Positions 22,502 to 37,500 of a DNA stretch of 64,000 bases are shown one piece after another. Position numbers and translations under genes: made by a program. The stretch's first letter is position 1. The number at the start of each line of letters is the position of its first letter. Below the pieces are notes generated by a model that was not told the origin of the DNA, searched no databases, and was given only the letters and a program-made list of their open reading frames with translations. Source of the DNA: Membranipora membranacea (Eukaryota; Bryozoa; Gymnolaemata; Cheilostomatida; Membraniporidae); the NCBI GenBank assembly GCA_914767715.1, contig OU612065.1, positions 40,486,001 through 40,550,000 of the forward strand, read 5' to 3'.

Positions 22502-25500
22502 ATGGCAGGTGGTATGCCGCTGCTGGTGCTGCTGCTGCTGATTACTATTTCTGCTGCCACTAGTGATTTAGGGGCAGTCGAGGTCAGGTATGGAGTACTA
22601 GAGAACCTTGGAGATAGTCACACATCAAACGTTACTCTGACTAACACAGGCAGTATAGATATCGATAGTGAGAGTGATGTGGTCTCTGTCTACCCCTGCT
22701 TCATCAGGTCTGTTAGACAGCTTACCTTTAACATCCTCATCCTGTGTGTAACCTGAACAGGTCTCTTAGCTTGAGCCACCCAAACTCATGTAACCCAACC
22801 CCCCCCCCCCCACCTGTCGGGGGAGATATAAAAGTCTTTGAATCACGTACTGATTCTGTATTGGCCCGTGGGTTGTTTAACTGAGTGTTTTTTCTTTATT
22901 CTTCCAAAAATTCAACCCTGTATTATTTAGCAGTGGCTGTGTTTGCATGTTGATACTATGAACACAATTGACAGAAGAATCCCTCACACTAACTCTACAC
23001 ATTAATACTCATTGCTATCAGCTTGGCCCATTCTCTTGAACATTGTTGTTAATTGTAGGCCAGTTTTGGGCTCGGAGGCCGAGGGAGGTTACATTGTACC
23101 TGATACGGAGCCTGGTATACGTGTGGAACATCTGGACGGCTGTGCTCATAAAATTGTCTATAGTCCTCCTTTTAAGTTAGCTGCTGGAGAATCAAATACC
23201 ATCATTCTCAAACAGAAACACTGGAATGTGGCTTATACTGATAATATGCTCAACTGGTAAGGTCCTCTTGTAAAACTGAACTTGATTGTAAACTTTGATA
23301 TACAATATCCCCTGGTGGACCAGACCTGTGTCTTATGTAATTGTAATATGTGATGTCAGGGGCTTCTCTTTATCTACATATTGCATGATTAAAATATGTG
23401 AAGGAAAATTGGATATATTGATGAGGTATACATTTCAGTTCAGGTAATATAGACCTCCATGACATTCACACTATCCATCACCACTCCAACTCTGACATCT
23501 AACAAAGAGGTCCAAAAGATGGCATTTTTCAATATTATATTATAATATATAATATAATATTAAACAATGAAGTTGCAATGAAATCTGATTGCGAGCCTGT
23601 TGGATTACTAAAAAGCAAGTATCTGTCCTCACCACACCGTGCATATATTTGGATAATGTTGTTGTATTCAGCTGGCCGCTTATTCTCACTACTTGACAGC
23701 GCTGCACTGAGCAGACCCTGACCAATAAGATAGGCTTATCATCCGATTAGTATGCTGATATAAACAAAGTGGTTTTATGTAACATTTATTATTGGATGGC
23801 CCAGGGTTATCTATAAATTACTATCCACCAAATAGGCCAGCAGCAGCACCTCAATATTGTTTCATTGTGTGTAAGGATGATGAACAGAGAAAATTAATAG
23901 CAAATAATCAAATGATATTTATTATTGTTTGGATTTTTGAAGTGGTACTATTCCATAAGTGGGGCAATAAATAATGTTTTGCTAAAATTATTTCTGATGC
24001 AGATTCTGCAATATTTCTGCAGAACTAACTTGCAAAAGTTACTTGGCAACATTTAACCAATCAAAATGGATAATTTTGATGATTAGCCAATGAAAGTGCA
24101 GAGCATTTTTGTTTATAAAAGATGGCCGCCAACCATGAGGCTTGCTGCATCAATTCCCACAACACAGAGCATATGATAAAATCCACTGATTAAATTGCCA
24201 CAACAGCAACTGGACAATGCTCTGAGCAAAGCTGAGGATTGGGTTTTGCTAGACAAACAGCCTGAGCAGCAGGAAGCTACTGAATTACTCTGGATCAGAG
24301 AGATAAGCTACCATCATAATGCATATGATCAATGAACTAAACCTTAGTTCATTGATATGATCATGGGATATATATTGTGATAGAATGGAGAATGATGACA
24401 ATAGAAACAAACATTCTTTCTATGCTCACAAAATCTGCTATCTGAGATTTGCATAACAAAACTAGTAGCTGCACAGAAAGCCCACACCAGGAAAAATGTG
24501 AGTGTTAAGATGAATGATTGTGATAGAATTAGTTTAGTTCACTTTCAGGTTTCAATGTTTTTGTTTACTACAAGTACATTTATTTGTTTATTTCATGAAC
24601 ATACTAGTGTCTCTTCTAGTACTAGTAGCCTATCCTCATCCCAGGTGTTTCAATGTGATGGTAGGTTATCAATATTATTAGAAAATCAATAATTTAAAAG
24701 GATTGGGTTTACGTAAAAAAAATAGGTCTATGTAAATGTTGACCTTACTTTCAGCAAGGAGTAACTTCGCTATTACAGCTTACTCCAGTCCAAATCACAG
24801 GCCTTCTGTAGTTGGTGCAAGTCCAGTGGTCGAGTGCCCCAGTGGTCAAGGCCTAGGAGAGAAAAGGCCTCGACCACTGGGGCACTCGACCACTGGACTT
24901 GCACCAACTACAGAAGGACTGTGGTCCAAATCACTACATTTAAAGCATGCCAGTTACTCATCAGCCTTTTAATGCTAGTGGGACTGGATTGCTGTTACTA
25001 CTAGCAAGGCGTAACACTGCTGTTAGCATTATTAGTAGTGTTAATGTGTTGTGATAGCAGTGTTATCAAACTATCATTTATGTATTTAGAATGAAGATAC
25101 ATCTAGTAGTGATGATGACAACGGAAACAAGGCGACAGCTTGGTTACTCTTTACTGTTCAGTGTTTATGAATTAGAGATGCTCGATTCGTTTTTTTTTTC
25201 AGCTGGCTTGTACCAAGTGGCTCAAGCTAATGAAATAGAGAGCTTACTATTATATATTTGAAAACTCTGATGATGTGGCAAGAGAAGCACACTACCATCA
25301 AATACTATTCCAGGAAGACTTATGAAAGGTGAAGGATAGTTCAAAACCTTGAAAACTCTAGAGGAGCAAACAGTTTGCTTGAGGAGATGTTCACCATTTC
25401 ACACACTCCTAAGGCAGGTGACATCCAAGCCTTACTTCATTTAGACTCTCACCTCAGCTTGCCAAAAGTTAGCGCTAGCTAACATTAAGTCACCCATAAA

Positions 25501-28500
25501 CTAGCTAAACTAAGCCAATTATTACTCCTCTAGGGTAACTATAGGTTATTTCTGTAGTGTATATCTATTTCAGCATCTATGTTTTATTTAAAGAAGAGTC
25601 TGCTTGTAAAATATGTGTTTATATATCTACTTGCTTGTAATACGAATAACATACTCCTCCAACAGATTTGTTTTGCAAGCTTTTTAACTTAGCTGCTAGA
25701 TGTGATGTGAGATAGAATCATTTTTTGTTCATAGGTTGTTCTACCTCCGGCTGTTAACTTGAGTTGAGATCCAGTTATGCGATTATATTTCCGCTCCTTA
25801 ATCTTGATTTTCATCATTATTTCAGTGATACAGCGAAGGAGGAAGAACCACGCAAAAAGGCTTAAAATAACTATTCCGATCATAGATCATTGCCAAAGTC
25901 CAAGACTATGAAGCACCAAATTTAACAAGATGACCAAGTACAAAAATACTCTGCATGCATTTGTGTCAAAGCATGTTTTCACACGAATTTTATATTCTTG
26001 ATGTCCTTTGTTGCATGCCCACACGTTGACATAGGTCACATTGCAGGTAGGCCTATGTGTTTTACTGCTGTATATATTCATTTGATACAGGCTTGTACCA
26101 ATATCTACTTTCCAATTAGCCAATGAAGAGGATTTGTACCTTGAATGTATTTATCAATACTGGTTTTCACAGCAGGAAATACTCCTTTTTTTTGCTTTCC
26201 TTCTTGTTTACACAGGACATATTATTGCTGGTATTCACTTATTGTATTTTTATGTAACAATTTTATATATGTTTGTACATATATCTCACCTTCCAATTAG
26301 TCATTGACTGGATTTTTACCTTGATAAAGAATGTATTATATCAATACAGGTTTTCGATGCATTTGATAAGCACATTAGTTCTTCTTTCTTTGCTTTCCTT
26401 CACGTTGACACTGGTCACATTGTGGATATATCTTTGTTTATTCTGGTGTGTACTTGTATTGCACCTCTCAATAAGTCAATAAAGAGGATCTGTTTGTGCC
26501 TTGGTAGATAATACACATACAGAATGCTCATTAAAAAACGAAATTTTGCAACTTTTTTGTCTTTTCTTAGCCTCTGTAGAAAGAATATGCACGCTGAGAG
26601 TTATGAACTTTACATAATTGGATTCGCAGCGAAATTCGGGTCTAGTTTCTCTCAATTCTAGGTAACCCCAGAGAGATAATTATTATTAAATGCAATTTTT
26701 TTATCACTCATTGGCATAAAGTTTCTGGACTCTACCTGTTTTTCGCATCTTAACAGTTTTTCACATCTTAACTGGATCCACCCTGTCCCCATATATTCCC
26801 AATTCATAATTAGACTGCTACCAGTTTTTTATAATAGGGTCTTCTTATAAAAAGATTATGAAAATCACATATGAAGTTTATTTATCGCTGTTATTCTGGA
26901 AGGTTGCGCAAAACCTATTTTTATGCCACAACTGTGTTTGAGGGGTGTCTACAATCTGTCTGTAAAACGTCAATAGATGGATTTAGCAGTATGATATTTT
27001 CTCAAAAACCACTCAAGATATGCATGATATTGATAAAAAAAATTTCAATGACGCCAATTCATTCTATGATCTTTGCCGAAAGAAGTTAAATGGTAAAAAA
27101 CGCTCTATATACCCCCTTTTCCCCGTTTCTTACTTGGATCCGCCCCCTTTTGCCCCATTTGTAAAATAGTACATATGCGCCATCACAACGGCCATAAAAG
27201 ACCACCCCAGACAAAAGTGGTGGATGCTCATGTTTGAAGGCCGGTTTGCATTGTACGCAATTGTGTGGATGCCTTCAATGCGACAATGGCAGGGACGACA
27301 CTCAGCAAGATGAGTATGACCAAATTACTGATGATGAAGACCTTGACCTTTAAACTAGTATGAATTTGCATCCTTTCTTTGTTTTGTTTTAGCAGTGATA
27401 CTTATGTGCTATTTAAAATAGCTATTAAATTCAAAATACATAATCAGATTACATGCTTTACCAGAATAAAACTTCATAAACGTTTACCTGTTTTTCACAT
27501 CCCAACTGGATCCACCCCTTTCTCATATATTCTCAATTTATTATTACACTGCTACCAGATACTTTATGATGGGGTCTTTTTATAAAAAAATCATGAAAAA
27601 TGACATGAGAAGTACATTTATCACTGTTATTCTTGCATGCTTGCACAAAACCTATTATTATGCCGCAACTGTGTTCGAGGGGTGACTACAATTTGTCTGT
27701 AAAACATCAACCATTGGGTTTAGCTGTATGATATTTTCCCAAAAACTACTCAAGATATGCATGATATTGATAAAAAAAATTCAATGACACTGCTTTATTC
27801 TATGAACTTTGCCAAGAGAAGTTAAATTGCAAAAAACGCCCTTTTAACCCCCTTTTCCGTGTTTCTTACTTGGATTCGCCCCTTTTTGCCCCATTTGTGA
27901 AATGGTACATATGCGTCATCAGAACGGCCATAAAAAACTACACCAGATACAGTCTTCAATTTTCTCTGTTCAAGACACTTACGCAAATGTAATTTTTAGA
28001 GCCTTTTATGTATAGCCGCTGCTGGCCTAAAACTCATGCCAAAATTACTCAATAAGAGGGTAATGAGTGTGTCGATAGTCATGTATATTAACAAAATCTT
28101 AAGAAAATTATGTTTGAAGTTGCGTCCCATGACGAGTCAGCAGCGACTTACCAACAGATAGCAGACAAAATTAATCTAAGTCAGATAATTATATATAATT
28201 TATTCTATTATTATAATTATGATTATTGTTTTGTTTGTCACCTTACTTGGCCTAGATTCTCATCTCATACATACAGTTAATAATATACTATTCTAAAAAA
28301 CTTTTTATACAACAGAGATCTGATTTTTCCATGTTTTTCTTTCTTGTCAGTATTAACAACGTATTTCGTGACAAATTTTTGTCTATGATAGTAATAAATC
28401 CATCCATCCATCCAGATTGATGGTCGATCGATTTTTATTTTAGGTTTATTCAACTTGGAGACGGAGAATACAAGACCATCACGAACACAGAAAGTAAACC

Positions 28501-31500
28501 GACCAAGTTTGTCAATCCATACGACAGTAAAGCTAAATATCTGGTGAGCCATACCGAGTTCTAACCGCCACACGGTCATTGATTGAGAGGATCACAAGGT
28601 GACTTAAATCCTCATAATAGAAAGCACGATTGCATCATTATGACAATCAATGCATTCTTGTTTTCTAGTATAAGGATTTGAGTCACCTTGCAATCCTATC
28701 TAGGGCCAGCTGAAATATTCTATTTCTTATCGAAGAATGATGATTCACCATTAATGGATCCAAAAGCTAACCATTGCCAACATTTTGGAGAAGTAGCTAA
28801 ACCAACTTATTAATAATATGGTTTGTGTTATGAGTGTGCTTATTAAAAACAGATTGATGAAAATCAAACAGAACAGTAGCTTTATCTGTATGTCTTCATC
28901 TGGTGTCTGTAAGATACGTTGTATCAAACTTGGGTACCAGTAACTATCCATTATGGATCTGACTCATTCAAGTGGCAGCCTTGGGCATGGCTCACTTACA
29001 TCTGTCTTTCTGGAGGCCATTCATACATTTCCATATCAAAATATTATTCAGGATGGGGAAGTGAAAGACAGGAGAGACGCATTACTTGTTAACTGACGCC
29101 TCAATCATATAACAAGTATATTATGTAGATTAGATTGTAGATATAGAAGTCAGTAGGGTGCAGATCTCGTAGTAAGGGTATATAATATATTCTTACTCTG
29201 TGGTACTCACAAGTGATGACGCAAACTCTTGTGGTATCAGGATCTTCCCTCAGGTGGTGGTGTCAGGGTTGCACAATTTCTCATCATAAAAACGGATTCC
29301 CAAAAAAAAACACAAAGTAACAATGAGATGTCAATCAATTGTGTAACAGCTCCTGGCAGGTCTTAGAGATTACTAAAAAGTAAAAACTCTATAGATACCA
29401 AATTTGTATTTTTTATCACCACATTATCATACCTCTATGTGGAATAGTCGTGGTTGATAGTCTTACAGGGTGGAGGGGGGGGGATAGACCCATATCCTTC
29501 TCATTGTATTCATAAGCTTTTCAATGTGTTTTAATGTTTAACTTTAAGGTGAGGTGATTTTCAACCGAGACATTTTTTGTAATGAAATTCGATCTTATTG
29601 TCTGTTTTAGAGATCACCGTCAGACAAGGTCCTGCCTCTATCACTAAGTGACAGATACACAGCTCAAGTATCTGATACTGCTGTAGATGATGATGCTGCT
29701 AGGAAAAGACTTATACCTGATATATTCAACTCTCTCGAAACTGACGAATACACTCAGCAATTTAACAATGTCGCTGATTTAACAGGTATGTTAACTAAGG
29801 CCTTAGGTATAGGTTAGGAGTTGAAGGCCACTATTATGTCCTTTTTTTATTAAGGGAACAATGAAGTTTTGGCCCTTTTTGAAACTGAGTAAATCCAACG
29901 CCCAAATATGGAATATGAGATGTTATCCAGTATAGGTGACTTTTCAAGAATTCTAACGAAGAATTCAGGAAAATGAAGGTATGGGAGTTCTGATTGGTTC
30001 TCGGTACTGATAAGCAGGTCTGTTTTTCACTTCTCTGCTGTGATCTCTTATCCTGTTTAACTCTTACACCCTATCAAACACAAGGCTTAGTCAGCCTCAT
30101 TAATAGATCTTTTATCATACTCTTACATACATGTGCTTCAAAGTATGTAGTGTTATTGATTACGTAATGAGGATTTTTTGATTCTACTAAGAGATGTTGT
30201 CTTTTCTTCTTTCAGTCAACATTGTGAATGATGCGCTGCTGGCTGATGAAGAATATAAGCTCACGGTAGGTCTCTGTATAAATTTATGAGTTTTGGCAGG
30301 TCGCAAAGTGTTTGGCATTAAGAAAACTCTTTACACATACTTTGCTCACATGAAGATGTAGGTAAAAAAAGATAACTCCAAATAATATAATTATTAAGCA
30401 GTGTAGCAGCATTGAAACCTTGGCTAACCCCGTCTATAGTAACCGACAAAGTATTGGCTAGCAAAGGTTTCAAGCTGTTTACCTCATTCTCGCAGTTCAA
30501 TCTACAATTTATTTAGTTACTTGGTTCACTTTCTGGTATATCCATAAATATATATGATTGTGGTTATACCGTACATAGCCGACATACACAGACATATATA
30601 TATATATATACATACTGGTAAATCAGATGTGATAGTGTCTGTTAATAACTTAATGGATTGTAATACAGACTTGTATACCGCTGGCTCTTCACTAATTGCC
30701 ATTGCCTCTGAGAGACGATAACTTCCTCAACACTAGGATACTGATGCTGAAACTTACTCACTCAATAATTCTAAACATGAAGAATAACATTTTAAAAATT
30801 GTCCACAAAAGGTATCGTATATTGTAGATTGCTGCCGATGGTACCGTGACAGTAGAGACTAACACTACTGCTGGTGATGACGTAGTGAGCAAACAAGTCA
30901 GCATTATACTCACCATGCTGCTCGAGAGATTCGACAGTAAACTACCTGTTGGTACATTTACCACAAAGAAGCCAAGGTAAGACTTGAATAAAATTATTAA
31001 TATATTTTAGCCTTCAGTTGAGCATTTTTTTATTTTTGAGTTTGTATCTTTATCGAAAGCTAAAGCAAGTGTGGAGACACTATATCAACCAAAGTTGAGA
31101 TGTAGGCTCAGCTTAGCTAGAGAGGTGTAGGCTCAGCTTAGCTAGAGAGATGTAGGCTCAGCTTAGCTAGAGAGGTGTAGGCTCAGCTTAGCTAGAGAGA
31201 TGTAGGCTCAGCTTAGCTAGAGAGGTGTAGGCTCAGCTTAGCTAGAGAGATGTAGGCTCAGCTTAGCTAGAGAGGTGTAGGCTCAGCTTAGCTAGAGAGG
31301 TGTAGGCTCAGCTTAGCTAGAGAGGTGTAGGCTCAGCTTAGCTAGAGAGATGTAGGCTCAGCTTAGCTAGAGAGGTGTAGGCTCAGCTTAGCTAGAGAGA
31401 TGTAGGCTCAGCTTAGCTAGAGAGGTGTAGGCTCAGCTTAGCTAGAGAGATGTAGGCTCAGCTTAGCTAGAGAGGTGTAGGCTCAGCTTAGCTAGAGAGG

Positions 31501-34500
31501 TGTAGGCTCAGCTTAGCTAGAGAGGTGTAGGCTCAGCTTAGCTAGAGAGGTGTAGGCTCAGCTTAGCTAGAGAGGTGTAGGCTCAGCTTAGCTAGAGAGG
31601 TGTAGCTAGAGAGGTGTAGCTAAAGAGGTGTAGCTAGAGAGGTGTAGAGCCAATTGGTTTCAGCAGGAAATAAAAGATGAGGAAAAGATAGCAATTAAAA
31701 TCAGATCAATACAGTTCATTAGACGTTGTGTGATAGGACGACGACGCTGAGTGATATGACGGCACTCAGCTTACAAAGATAAGACTAAATTCAATTATCA
31801 GCCCCCATCAATACATTTAAGGTGAAGGTCATCTCTCAAGACAAATATGTAGACAAGGTGGCCGAGTGGTTAAGGCGATGGACTGCTAATCCATTTCCCT
31901 CTGGGAGCGTGGGTTCGAATCCCATCCTTGTCGCATCAGTTTTAGAGCCTGACCTGGAAGGTCGCGTTATGGCTGAGAGGTACCCCCATAGACTATTCTA
32001 CACTTCATAGCCAATGTTTGGCTCTGAACTGTTGGATGAGAAAGAGAGCCAATGTTAGGTCACTGAAAGTACCTATTGAGGTTTTGCGAAAGTGAAACTT
32101 GGGGGTCATTCAATATGAAGCAGCCAAAATCGCAGATCGTAGATCGCTCAATCATTGATGGAACTATATACATTCTGAGTGAGCGATCTGGGATAAATTT
32201 TGTCTAATTGAAACACCAAGTGAGCGATCATTTTGAGCGATGTGATAGTGATAATTTGCTTTAGTAAAGCGTCACTCATTCTTATTGAAAAACCCCCCTG
32301 AATAACTTTCACATTCACTATAATATCAATAGGAAAGTAACGCCTGGTACTGGCTCTCCTCCACCCACCAGCCAATCAGAGCCAACACATCGTCTACTTA
32401 AACTCAATAAATTTCTTTTGACACTGGAGGGATTATGTTTGGGGCGCTAAAGGTGAGCTGAGCCTGATGATTGTTGTCTGTCTGCACAAGCTCTTTGTTA
32501 TATACTTAAATATCCTCTCTAATCTGCAGGTAGTAGTTGAATTGCCTCACCAGTAAAGGGGAGGGAAAGACAAAATATAGATAGACCCAGATTTTTAACT
32601 CAGATGGTTTCATCCACCCTGGCTTTGTCAACCAGCTTAAATAAAATTGAAATTTTAGACACAAGTATAGCTTAAATATGTGTCTTTTTTCCTTTGTTAG
32701 ATTTGGATATAGAGGTTTTATGTTGGATCTCGCTCGTCATTTTCACAACAAAGCCTCAGTTCTGCGTCAGCTGGACTTGATGGCGAGATATAGGCTAAAT
32801 AAGCTTCACCTACATCTCGCTGATGATGAATCGTGGAGTATAGAGATAGAAGAGATACCAGAACTGACGCAGGTACTATACTTCATATATCCCTTCATTA
32901 ATATAGCTTCAATGGAAATGAAGTTCAAAGCCGTTTAAACAAATTAAAGCATGAATGGAGCCAAGCTTTACCTATTTTTACAAGACATAGTCCTAATCCT
33001 CAGCCTCACTTTAATGGACATACTGATTCATGTCCCGAGGTTATCAGGTTATGGTTTGTTCACTGATAAGCTATTGTTGTTTACTTCTTATGGAAATAGT
33101 ACCCTCAATTATAAGCGTTGGTGTCATGATTGTTTATGTGTTATATATAAGTAATTTTGTGCTTGTTTAGTATCAATGATTGGTTGGTTTATTTTGTAGT
33201 ATGGATCAAAGCAGTGCTATGATATCACCTCATGTGCTACGTACCCTCAACTGGGTAGAGACCTGACGAATACTGAACCCAAATTTCTCTCAAAGCAGGA
33301 CTACATCGACATTGTGCAATATGCTGCCAATCTTGGCATCACTGTGAGTCACACTTTACTCACTATCAGGATATTATAATGTGGGTAGTTAATTAGAAAA
33401 GTCATGTGGTTTGTGAGAATATAGGTTTACTCCTCACCACAGATAGATTTTAGCTTCACGACCATAAGAAATAATTTTGGAATCAAGTGCTAGTCAGCTG
33501 GAGATATTCATATTTGTATCTGGTTACTCACCTAGCAGCTTTAGAATAATGAGGGTGAAACATATGTACCCACCCTCCTTGTGTGCATCTCTTATAGACT
33601 CGAGTTATCCCCTCATTTATCAGGGTAAGCCAACTCCGTAAATCCTATACTAACAGCGTATGCAGTAGTATATATCTTGTTTCAGATTGTACCAGAGATA
33701 GAGCTACCTGGACACTCCACAGCAGCTATCAATGCTATGAAGATAAGATATCAGATAGACCCCTCCGCAGGTATGTCTGGTGTTTCTACTAAAACCGAAA
33801 GTTATATCCATGAAAAGTTGAATGATCAGACAAGATCAAGCGTAGCAATTTTGCTTTTAAATTCACATTTGAGAGTATGTATAAACAAACGTGAGATATA
33901 TGCCATTGTTGAGGAATGCACCGGCAATCAATAATTTTGAGACAAAATGATGAATTCAGTTAGAGCTTTATACATGTAGGGTGATTCCATTATTTCCTTC
34001 TTTACCATGTATTCATACTTTATTTGGCTTAGAAAAAAATATAACTTCATCTATTCTGCTTCCTTTACAGTTGATTACCGCTTACACGATCCATCAGACA
34101 CGAGTGAATACGTCAGTGTGCAGGAGTTTACTGCCGGAGCTATGAACCCATGTGTTAACTCTACCTTTACTTTCCTCGAGAAAGTCATCGATACTATAAA
34201 GAGATACCACTCTGAGGCAGGGTACCCTCTCACACTTATCCACCTGGCAGGAGACGAAGTAGCCGAGCACGCCTGGATGAACTCCACCATGTGCTCAGAT
34301 CTCACCTCTGAGCTCGGAGTCAATGGTATGTACTGTACCTGAAGTCTTTCAGTATCTCATTTACAGATCCAGTGTCGCCTTTGAAGTTAATTGTTTCGAT
34401 AACATTAGGGTTGAACTAAACCACGGCACCATCATGGACGAGCATAGTTATATATGACTATTTGGCACCCGATGTGTCAATTGAAAGCAAGCCTTATTTT

Positions 34501-37500
34501 GCCTCTACCATCATCTAACATCTAACATCTAACATCTAACATCTAACATCTAACATCTAACATCTAACATCTAACATCTAACATCTAACATCTAACATCT
34601 AACATCTAACATCTAACATCTAACATCTAACATCTAACATCTAAGACATATTAATAAATGTTGTAAAAGCTCTAAAAAAAGTTGACATTGTCACAAACAT
34701 TTTACCAATCAGTCCTCATCTCAGCTCTTACTTTCTGATTGCAGCTACCGAGAAAGAGAGGAGATCGTTCATATATAAGTACATGCTGACTAGACTAGGA
34801 GAATTAGCCGGTCAGCAATCTCTAGATGTTGGATTCTGGGAAGATGGCCTGATCGACAAACTCACAGGCAGACCCTACATAAAATCTGAGGTGTTTCCCG
34901 CCAGTATCGATGTCTATGCCTTTGTATGGCAGACGGTGTGGCAGTGGTGGGGAGGTGACAGAGCATTCAGGATGGCTAACCTCGATTATAAGGTCTGTAT
35001 GTATAACACCTCGATTATAAGGTCTGTCTGTATAACACCTCGATTATAAGGTCTGTCTGTATAACACCTCGATTATAAGGTCTGTCTGTATAACACCTCG
35101 ATTATAAGGTCTGTCTGTATAACACCTCGATTATAAGGTCTGTCTGTATAACACCTCGATTATAAGGTCTGTCTGTATAACACCTCGATTATAAGGTCTG
35201 TCTGTATAACACCTCGATTATAAGGTCTGTCTGTATAACACCTCGATTATAAGGTTCGTCTGTAAAATAACCTTATAGATAGATTAAGCGCTCAAACGGT
35301 GGCGGGATGCTGGTAGAGGCATTTCATTATCAACCACTTTCCCAGCCAGAAGTGGTTGATAATGAAATGCCTCTACCAGCACCCTGCCACCGTTTGGGCG
35401 CTTAAACTACCTTATGGTAAGTCTTTAACTGTTTTATATATGTATGTATCCTCAAAATTTGATACCTTTATCACGTGACTATCAACTTTGGTTCTCAGTC
35501 ATGAAATAGCTATTCAAATGAATTATAACTTCCTGATGTTGGCCGATCGCCTTCCCTCATTCCAGACTGACAATGTTACTGCAGGCAGGTAGTGGGGGGT
35601 CAGGGACAACAATGGCAAAACTGCTCACACGTAGCATTTTATGGAGGTTGTCTACTAGCCAATGTATTGACTTTTATTGGCTGTTGGATGGTCTCTACCA
35701 ACAAACAACCAAACACTAGCTAATTGTCTCCCCAAAATACACTAACTCAAAACTCAATCCTATGCAATTTGAATGTACTATACGCCTTTTAATCCAGGAT
35801 CAGGCCCGACCAATCACAGTAGAGTCACAAAAGTACCCATAATAAGGAAGTCCCCCCACCTTATCTCAACATGAGCATCTACTTACGAGGAAGAGGTAAC
35901 ACATTACTATATTATTAACTTTCTCCACGTGGTCTACAGAAGCTATCAATGTCATACAACTCATGCTGACTGTTCTAATCATATGTTGCAGGTTGTAATG
36001 GCTCCGGCCACAAGGTTCTATTTAGATTTCCCCCAGGAGCCGCATCCTATGGAGCGTGGGTACTACTGGGCAGCTCGATACATCGCCCTGCTCAGGGCCT
36101 ACGCATTCAGGCCTATCAACTACTACGCTAATATAGATGGACCTAAGTAAGACCTTGGTCATTATTTTGCAGTGTATGATATGTTTTACCATAATTTTTA
36201 TTGTGGAACAGCCTATTTTCTCGTCCTGATTAGATAAGATTGAAGTTTTGACGCTTCGAGCGGGTGCACACTTCATGACAATGTGCTACATGAAATGTGT
36301 TTGTGTATTATGGAAAGCAAAATGATGACTGGGCACTAATCTGTTGATTTGCAATTTTAGGACACATGTTATGATATTTTCAGGTAGCAATATTACTAAT
36401 ATATGATATACTAAGTATATAATATACTAATACAAATACTTGAAACAGATCATGGCTGTCCTGGAGAAAAAAAATTGATGACAGAGTTTGTGTAAGCTCA
36501 TGGATTAGTGCAGGTTTTAAAATGCGCTGATTCTGATATGTGTGTGATTACGTATAACGTATTATGTGTTTACATTTCATATAAAGTAATGCTGTATGCA
36601 TAGCATCATTATAATATAATTAATACTACTACTAATGACCAATAAATACTTTATATATGCATGTCAAATGATGCCTAACTTATTTATTTCAGAGTTATGG
36701 GTGAGCCAAACACAAGAGCAGAGTGGTGTAACCCAGATAAGTGTCCCCCGCTGCAGCCCGGTAAGGAGTCTAACATTGTGGGAGTTGAGGCCCCTTTGTT
36801 TGGTGAGACTATAAGTACAGACGATCATATCGATAACAACGCCTGGCCGAGATTACTAGCTGTGGCTGAGAGGGCCTGGAACGAGGCATCATGGGAGAAT
36901 CTTAATGGATCATCGCCGGAAGGACTAAAAGAAGACTTTGCTCAGTGAGTTTAGATTGGTCAGGTTGTAAGATAAAAACTTAAAATAGAAAAAATCTTAT
37001 TCTAGAAAAATACTATATATTATATATCTATACTAAAGTTTCTTCTTTTGAGTGGTCAACTCCTATTGGTATGTGATTCCTCTTTGGTGTCGAAGGGCGA
37101 AGTCTTGTGCTGATTTGGGAGATAATCAACCAATCAGAAACGTCCAAAAACCAACGTCACATAGCCAGTACTAAAGCGTCTAAGTGAGGAACTATCACAT
37201 ATATTCATTCTATCTTTATTTTAGATTTAGAAGATCGCTGGAGATGTATGAGATTCCAGCCTTAGATAAACTTAATGTGAATTATCATATATCGCCACCG
37301 GGTGCGATCGAGTAAGTCACGACCAGTTGCCCTCACTGATCATGCCATTGCCTTATAATCTGTGAACTGATTCATATAGCCTAATGTTTATTTCACACGG
37401 AATTCGGTGCGATGACCCGAAGCAGAATTAACAAAATAGGGCCAACAAAGAAAATGATAATACAGCGTAAGCTGGTTAATTCAAACTTTATAATTAAAAA

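Larger units (their letters stand above)
23257..28443. other. 5.2-kb repeat-filled intron 2 of the first hexosaminidase
   Basis: This is the longest intron in the window. It holds a near-perfect foldback (24802-24917), diverged tandem repeats (26020-26510) and a pair of roughly 460-bp direct repeats (26755-27215, 27486-27952). Between the pair, 27266-27352 reads CGCLQCDNGRDDTQQDEYDQ and then an acidic end with a stop. This looks like the tail of a transposon-borne protein but was not identified. Confidence 0.7.
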
